Of a stretch of 64,000 nt of DNA, positions 56,628 through 64,000 are shown piece by piece (position 1 is the stretch's first letter; the number at the start of each line of letters is the position of its first letter). The position numbers and the translations under genes were made by a program. The notes below the pieces were generated by a model that was not told where the DNA came from, did no database searches, and saw nothing but the letters and a program-made list of their open reading frames with translations. Origin of the DNA: Anoplopoma fimbria. Its lineage: Eukaryota; Chordata; Actinopteri; Perciformes; Anoplopomatidae. Where the stretch lies: assembly GCF_027596085.1 (NCBI RefSeq), contig NC_072470.1, positions 6,625,787 to 6,689,786 of the forward strand, written 5' to 3'.

Positions 56628-57135
56628 ACGCACGCACATTAGCTCACCTGTTTCTCCCATTTGGAGCTCTTCAGCCTTCTAGCTGCCCCGGCCTTCCTCT
56701 CCTGTCCCTGCTGGGTGTGGTTTTCCAATCTGTCCTGCTTAAGTCATTACAGCCTCGCACCCACCCAAAGTGAGGCCAAACATCCACCTGCCGACGCTGC
56801 GTGTGCGTATGTGTGAGCGTGAATTTGCCCCGACTTTCCCAGAAGGGTCATTAAAATTTTATCTCATTCGAATATGAGTGAGAACGGAGCGAGCGGGGGC
56901 GTTTGCATGTATGAAAGGAAGAATGCATGGGACTTGCGAAGCCGCAGCTGCTCGCCAAAAGTTTTTTTTTTTTTTTTTTTGGGGGAGAAAAAAAAGAATT
57001 GGAATTGAATAAAAACAAACGGGAGGAGGCTTGTCACAAAAGCATTTCCTTGGCCCATGCTTGAATCCACATGATGATGTGTACATCCCGAAGTCTGGCT
57101 TGTATGAGAAGACAATGGCATCTCTATTACATTAG
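56621..57135. other. Non-coding stretch, no gene recognised
   Basis: Unique sequence with a T20 run at about 56961-56980 that continues into GGGGG. No recognisable coding frame was seen. Confidence 0.55.
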
Positions 57136-57143
57136 CGTGTGTG

Positions 57144-57189
<46 letters not shown>

Positions 57190-57198
57190 GTGTGTGTT
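57136..57198. repeat. (GT)n microsatellite, interrupted
   Basis: GT tract with one GC interruption at 57149-57150 and a TTG break near 57188. It ends in TTACAG, a possible but pyrimidine-poor splice acceptor. Confidence 0.95.
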
Positions 57199-57262
57199 AC
57201 AGGTGGGATACACACTGCTAGACATTCCAGAGGATATGGAGGGAGAGAAGCCTCAGGGTTAA

Positions 57263-60200
57263 AGCTGACTCTGGGACGTTGAGTGGACAGATATTTACAG
57301 ATAGAGAATAAAGTGCTGATGTGGAGATATATGTAACTTTATGCTTTATGATAATTTATCAGACAGAGAGTTTTTCCTTTTAAAAAAAGTGCCACTTTGA
57401 CCCGTATACATCTACCTCGAGCTTTCTTTGTTATGCTAAACTTCAATGCTAGAGAATAAGAGGAGAGAAACTCACATCAGAGTGAGTGGTGGTAGCAAAG
57501 TAAAGCAAGGCCTCTGGACAGATTTCCCAGTGTTGGCTGGCCTACTTTCAGGCAGCGGGGCTCCTTCCTGCCTCCTGGTGTTTGCGCTCCTACACAGCAG
57601 CGTTCGTCCTCACCAGATACAGCGGGGACATGCAGTTCATCTACCGGCCTGCAGGAGGCAGCCGGAGCAAAGACATGCTGCCCGTTGCTGGTGGTTAGTG
57701 TTTGGTGGCTGCTCAGCAGGTGGAGCTCTCTGCATGGAGGTGAAAGTGGTAGTTTGTCTGCAGTGTGATGGAATAAAGGAAGTATAACAGGAGGATATTT
57801 AATTTATTCTCTGCATTAGCATTGTTTCACATATTCAAGTTGTTAATTTGACCATCACACCTCAAATACCAACTTTTCTGCATTAATTGTAAACTTCTAA
57901 TCTAACTTGATTGCACACTTTATTTTTCACATAAATTGCTGAAGTTCTTGTTTTCCCTGCTGTCTCCATAACCAATGCTGTTACTTCTCTTCATTCCTAT
58001 CATATCTATCATTCCTGGTCATTCTCAGCCCGGCTGTTTCTAACCCTGAGCCAGTACATCCTTCCATTTTACCAAAACCATTGAGGCTTCCTGCCTGAAC
58101 TCTTATCGGCGCCTCTTCCTCTCCTCCTATCTTCCGAGATGTCTGCTTTTGCTCTGAACTTGACTTTCTGGAAGCTCCAAAGAGTTCTGTTTTTTTTTTT
58201 TTTAGTCCAAACACCTTCCAGATGTGAATGACATGTTATTTGACAATAATTGCAATTAGACAACGTAACAAATTAGCACACCCAATTCTGATGCATACGT
58301 TTGTTTCTGTCCCGGTGTGACCTGCTCTTTGAGTCACGTCTTGGCAGTGAATCCCATTTCCAGCCCAGTTTCTCATGTTTCCTCTTACCGCCTTAAATTC
58401 TCATGTGGCAAACGCAAACACTGCAAAGCACTAACACTGCAGTCACCGGTCACTCAGTGACTGCTCACGGCTATACAGGCTGATTAATTGTCTTGCAAAG
58501 CGGATTTCACTTTTAATATAAGCAAAATAATGATTCCCCCATCTGCAATGCGATGAATGACGCAACTGGAGTCGGGTTTACACGAACAAAAGCTGCAATA
58601 AAATGCACTTATTTCACTGTTGGTCCGTTCAAAGTCTCTAAAAGTGAAGACAAACAGCTGGCAAAAGTGGTAAATTACATTTTTATGTGCTTTGTTTATT
58701 AATTTCATACACATTTCCCACATGAAAGGGTGCTCCCCCCCGTGCATCACTTTCTTAGACGTACTCCACAAGAGGTGTTGTGTAAATATTGTGTAACTAA
58801 GCCTGCTGATGAGCCTAGCGTCAGCCAAAATCAACAACCTCCCCAACAAAGTAGATCCTCGAGCATCAGCTGACAGCTCCAGCATGTGAAGGGTATGCGG
58901 TTTGTGAGACACGCAGGCTCTTTTACTGTTATTTATTCGAAGAGCGAATGAGTTCATAGAGTGCTTTTGCATTAACAAAACTGTTGTCCTGGACTCAGCG
59001 GAGACAGAGGAGGAAAAGAAAGAACACGATTAAAGGAAGGACAGGAAGTGAAGAAAAAGAAGTTCAGAAGAGACAGGGATTCTTAATCTCTCTGTGGAGC
59101 CATGCAAACAGAAGAGAAAGCGAGGTTTTAATCTCACTTGTGACTGAACTCCGTGGACTTCCTGTGACCGTTTGCCTCACTGGCCTACTGACAGACTTCC
59201 ACTCTGCAGACTTCGGTGTGCGTTTTCCACTGTTTCGCGTGCCAGCGCACACCAGCTGGAATAATGCAGGATACACTCAGCGTGCAGCAGAGGAACTTGA
59301 GTATACGATTACAAACTCCCCTGCTGATTCCAAATCTTTCTATTCACCTGACACTGACCGTCACACCTCCTGCCTTGATCTTTTTTTCTTTTGGTATGTC
59401 TGCCAAATCAGGGCTGTGACATGAGCAAGTAATACAACATGTTTTGTTTTTTTCCTGACATGCTTAACTTATGGTCCATGCAGAGGCTTATGTGTTGTTA
59501 GAAAGCAGTGTTAAATAATAGCTTGTATGGGACTTACTGGCAGATGTTTACCACGTTATCTAAGAGAAACGAGGCTGTTTGTTCCGTGACTTGCCTGTAG
59601 GGGGAGCTCTTAACATATCGACAGACAGAAAACAATTATGGAGGTGTGAGGAAGACGGAGACAAGGCAAGAAAGAAAAGGAAGTGACATACTTCCTTTGG
59701 TCCTTCATTTTTGACCTCACTCATGATCCACAAAACATCATCTTGGTCACAGCAGCCCATAGAGAAAGTCTCATAGTGTTATAGTTGTTTCTCGCCTACA
59801 ATGGCCCGAAGAGTCATGAAAGCTCCTCATTGTGCATCGTGGACAATATGTCAAGAGACGGCACTCCACTGAGCACGCCACTCCGGCCTCCAGCATAATG
59901 CCTTGTCTCATAATGGCCTCACAGTTCATCACGGCAACGCCGCCCGTGGCATTGGAGCGGGCCACGCCAATGATGTAAGCAGCCAAACCATCCCTCAAGT
60001 CATGCCAATGTCTCCCGTGTGACAGCCGGCTCTGGGTGTCCATTATCTGCCGGGGGGCAACCGGGTGACGGCAGCGTCTCTCCCTCCTTTCCCCATCCCC
60101 TAGGGGGGCCGGTGACATAATGGGAATCCCCCGCCATACAAGAGCAGGATGACCCAAAAGCTGACATCAGACAGCAGAGAGGGGAGGATGATTCCCTCTC

Positions 60201-60529
60201 GGTTGTCATGGTGCACAGCAAATCGTGCTTTGTTCCATCCTCATGCACATGAGAATGCTGCCCTTTGAGTCAAACTTTGCCTTGGAGAAAAGAAGTATAT
60301 GTATCTTGTCAAGAAGCATCAATTAGTGTTGATGTCATTTCATCCACGCCTCGTGTTTTAAGATCTACTTCATAGAAAGAGGAATTGGAGGAGTATTTTG
60401 TTCAACCCCATCTTGAACTGCATCTTATTGTGAAGGGCAATAAAACACCCTGGCATATGAAGTGCTTCTGTTGCAGTGCCAACAAACACACTTTCCCATC
60501 CATGCCAACATGACCCATAAACATCCCTC

Positions 60530-60531
<2 letters not shown>
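57263..60531. other. No gene recognised; one open segment of interest
   Basis: The segment 57504-57698 is open in one frame with protein-like composition (see findings). An AATAAA lies near 57306. T runs occur near 58191-58203. The rest is unique sequence without a recognisable frame. Confidence 0.45.

Positions 60532-60586
<55 letters not shown>
60532..60586. repeat. (CA)n microsatellite, ~27 units
   Basis: Uninterrupted 55-base CA tract. Confidence 0.97.
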
Positions 60587-60587
<1 letters not shown>

Positions 60588-61511
60588 GTGGCGGAAGAGA
60601 GCAGCAGTGTGAGGAGTGGGCTGCGTTGGCACAGAGCACTGCAGCTGTGAAAACAGGCAGTAAGTGATGTCAGAGCAGCAAGGGACTCTGGGAAGCGAGG
60701 CCACTTTGAAGTGTTTTGTGGTTTTACGGCAGCCCTGAGAAAGGGCGAAGGATTCGAAGTCGAACTGCGAGACAGATGCACAAAATGCCAACGCGAGGAG
60801 CGAAGTGAGCGTAATCCCTCCGGAGAGACAGAGAGAGAAATATGGGAGGGGAGGAAAACTATGTCCAGGAACATTCCCCGCATTGCGACCGACAGTTTGG
60901 CCTGCAGACATGTCCCGAGTTCTGCAGGTGCAAAGTTACAACCTTCCCTTCTTCCCCTTCTGTTCTCCTCCCTCCCTCCATCCCTCCATCCCTCCCGTCC
61001 TCGTGCAGGGAAAACACAGCGGAGGGGCAGCAGGGGCACGGGGCCAGATGTGCCAAGTCTTACCAGCAGACAGGCCCAGGATCAAAGAGCAAGGGGTCCA
61101 GGAAGGGAAGTGCATGTGTGTGTACTATGTGAGAGCAGGTGGGAGGCTGGAGGAAAGAAAGTCCAGAGATGTTATGCTCTCATTCTTGCACCTTTTTTCT
61201 CAGCTTTTCAAAGGAGTCTCCTAGAGTTTCAGAACAAAAGTTGCCACTCCGGCTCACCGCACACTCATCGTATTTTCCATTCCATTAGCCGGTGTTAATG
61301 AATATCGGATTATTGCAGACTGAGGCTTGATCCCGACCGCTGACTGAGTAAAGTTCAGAGAGCGGCCGTTGCTCTAGTTGGCCGATAATCCGGTGTGAAA
61401 TCAGCCTGCATGCTGCTGACGTTCTGTATGGAGCCACGTCTGGCCTCGTACTCATCATTGTCTAAGATTGTAATGGAAGGGCAATGGGTAAATATGCAGC
61501 TGGGGCAAGTA
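60587..61511. other. No gene recognised; long overlapping frames
   Basis: A 195-codon plus-strand frame (60711-61298, opening at GTG) overlaps other frames of about 200 codons (minus strand) and 139 codons (plus strand). The region is GC-richer and has a pyrimidine-rich stretch at 60945-60995. None of the translations shows a domain I know, and the overlap of open frames on both strands points to low stop-codon density, not a gene. Confidence 0.5.
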
Positions 61512-61648
61512 TGTAATTAGATAAGCTTAGCATTCAGACTGGAAACTGGGGAAAAACAAGCAAAAATCTCACTAATTAACAGGCATCGGTTGTTTAATCT
61601 GTAGGATTGGACTATTTCTTGGCAGAGAGCAGATACCTCCTGGAATCT
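61512..61648 (+). repeat. Older interspersed repeat, second-half fragment
   Basis: AAGCTTAGCATTCAGACTGG, then AAACTGGGG, CACTAATTAACA, TTGTTTAATCTGTA, TGGACTATTTCTTGGCAGAG follow the order of the second half of the repeat found next to the Tc1 element. The first half is absent, so this copy and the one at 43061 are complementary pieces of the family. Confidence 0.6.
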
Positions 61649-64000
61649 TCAACATGAGGATACCATGCTAACCACTGATATATCAAGGCCTTATGTTCCT
61701 GTAAAAAAAAATCAACCATTGTACCTGATATGTCTGATCTCCAATCACTGATACGACTACCATTTAAGTCTCCCCTAAATCCTCTCGCTGTGGAATCTCC
61801 ATCAAGGAAACACTGAAAAACTGGTAAGATGCCCAAGATGTCCGCATCCAGACAGAAACCGAGCCCTGACAGTGTTTCACGAGGCTTTTGCAATTGACCT
61901 CGACCTTTACTAAAAAAGTGGGTGGACGTTTCCCTGCAGGTTGACAGAAATACAGCCCCGGAGTCGTCTCTTTTTACACCTTTTGGTAGCTATCAGTAAA
62001 TGTCAAAACAAATCATCACACTTTCTCTCTGCGTGACAGTCGGCTCACGAATTCCTCGAGGTCTTTATGCTCCTTTATACGCCCGCAACTTAAGAGCCTG
62101 CTGTAACCTGATGAACACACAAAATGAGTAAAATGCTCTCTGAGGTATTTGCTTTTTGTTCCCTGGTAAAGATATGGCGAACATGTGGCTCGCCGGATCC
62201 GCCTCGGGCTACTGGGTTTCTTTTTTTAGGATTTGTTTCACATCCCTGATACTTGCACTTATCCACAACAAAGCTGACGGCGGTAAAACATTCTTTATGA
62301 GTTGAGGCAGAGAAAGTGTGAAATGGAGACAAAAAAACATCACTGAAAAATGTCTTATATGAAGACAGATACGCTGGATTATATTGCAACACATATGAGA
62401 ACAGCTTCTGTTCTCAAGTAAGACTGGTCAAATCTGAGATTTCTTCATTAAGCATTAAACTCAATATATAGAACCTATAAAGGAGTGATGTCAAGCATCT
62501 GAAAGGGAAGCTAACACGGTGCAGTGTAGCAAAAATCCTTTTAATTTCATAGTTAAGCATAAGATGAAACACAACAGGTGAATTACTTTGAAATGTTACA
62601 CATAGCTTTACGCAGACTGAAGGAGGCCTGCTTTCATAACGAGGGATCCATTACTTTCAAACGGAGTCGACACCACACACCTGACTTGAGATCTTTGTCT
62701 TGAGCTCCTGCAAGACTCAATGTTTTCCTCCCTTTCGCATTCCTTTCCTCTCATTTTGCCGACACCTTTTTATTTCATTAAACATATATCCGTCACCGCG
62801 CCGCTCCTCTTTCCACTCAAACACATCTTTCAGGACTTCATTCCAAAACATCCTTTTCTCTCCTCTCTCCCTTTCATTCTTAACATGCTGCCTCATCCCC
62901 CCCCCTTTCACCACTTCATCTCATATAATGGCTCATCTTCTACAAATCTTTCACCACTGCACTGTTCTCCTTCTCTGTTCCAGTATAGGTGTGTTTTTCT
63001 TTCCCCGGCTTGTTTAGAGAGTGAAAGAGAGCCGCTCTTTGCTGTTTTTCTGTGTTTCCAGCTGCATGTTAAGAGGCCTTCTGGTACGTCAATCTGTCAG
63101 CAAATGCACCTGATGGGAGAAGTGTTCTTGGGGGGTGGGGGTGGGATGGGACTTCACTCAATGACCCTGGATGATCCATTCCAGACCTCAGTTTTTAGGT
63201 TTTCTTTATGACTTTCTGTAATTATAAAACAGCAAGAATACTTGCTTTTAGGGTCAACACATTCAACAGACCCTACTTTAATTCAAATTAGTGAATGGGA
63301 TACCTGGTATTTTCCTTTTTAAAATTGTCTCACTGTATTAGCAAGTTTCTAGAGGTTGGATTACTGGCCAGTCCGCTGCTCAATGGTCCCTGTTAACCCC
63401 CAAGATCTCTTATGTACACTAGTCTTGGATTGAATCAGCCCAAATCCCAAAATAGTGTTGGCTGACACAGCAACTCCACATTATTATGATGTCAATTTGA
63501 CAGCTGTTTCAGCAGTCAAATTGTTCCTAATTTGTGTCAAACTGCTCTCCATGACATTATCAGGCAACAAGGATGGAAGGTGACAGCAAGGTCAGGCATC
63601 AGCCCCCTTCTTTATCTTGGAGACAGACAGACGTAATGGGCGCTAGCTGTCTCCGCTGACAAAGCACTGGTTTGGAGAAAATGTCTCTGAACTGTAGGGT
63701 TCGGCGACTGAAATGGCAGTAATGTCAATAATTACAGCTTTTACCTCAGTTGGAGGTCACAGGGTGCTTCGCTGATCGTGTCAGAGCAGGGAGAGTCCCC
63801 GGTGGCGTCTCTGCATGATGTAAACAATGGTGTTTGTCTTTGTTTGTGTGTGTGTGGGCGGCTTACTTTTGTATTGTTTCTGGTCTGCGGTGAAGAAGGG
63901 GCTATTTGTGCCTGCAGCCGCTGCTCACACAGCCAGTTCACCAGGTCAATATGTCAGCCAGTTAATCAGTCAGTGCAGGGTTCGCAGAAACCTCCAGCTT
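61649..64000. other. Non-coding stretch, no gene recognised
   Basis: Unique sequence, with a pyrimidine-rich part at about 62705-62920 and a short (TG)n at 63844-63854. No coding frame is recognisable. Confidence 0.55.

Overview
The window reads as non-coding nuclear DNA of a ray-finned (teleost) fish. The evidence is a fish-type Tc1/mariner element with DD34E transposase motifs, an L2-clade LINE 3' end with the UnaL2-type GGATA stem-loop and (TGTAA)n tail, a moderately AT-rich base composition, and very dense (CA)n/(GT)n microsatellites. I found no complete protein-coding host gene, rRNA, tRNA, recognisable microRNA or CRISPR array. The DNA is therefore either intergenic or the intron of a large gene; the sequence alone does not say which.

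Layout. Positions 1-11644 hold no gene I recognise. A perfect 17-bp stem-loop lies at 1792-1830. At 11645-13640 is a nested insertion. A 1.6-kb Tc1-like transposon (11715-13321, TA target duplication) sits inside an older interspersed repeat, which is itself followed by a second copy of that repeat in inverted orientation (13486-13640). The transposase gene (12090-13128) keeps its DNA-binding domain motifs and all three catalytic acidic residues, but two one-base deletions break the frame. The two long terminal inverted repeats are still almost identical, so the element probably inserted recently and is now dead.

Weak LINE remnants lie near 16632-17070 and 19330-19432. At 23751-24290 is a 5'-truncated L2-clade LINE: the last ~65 codons of its reverse-transcriptase ORF, a 3'UTR built of 28-bp tandem units, the terminal stem-loop and a (TGTAA)5 tail. 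Two long (TG)n tracts follow. At 26675-27130 a 24-bp AT-rich minisatellite made of two alternating unit types abuts an AT-rich palindrome.

From 30 kb onward the DNA is mostly unique non-coding sequence broken by long dinucleotide tracts. Twice a (TG)n tract is followed by a (CA)n tract close by (30683-30878 and 34589-34920), which could fold into long hairpins. Further pieces of the older interspersed repeat lie near 43061 and 61512. A purine-rich block with A20 and two G13 runs lies at 48070-48505.

Possible but unproven host exons are short open segments with splice-like borders at 55303-55352, 57203-57262 and 57504-57698. I cannot match them to a family. No prokaryotic, viral or defence system is visible. 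The interest of the window lies in transposon history and in repeats able to form non-B DNA.
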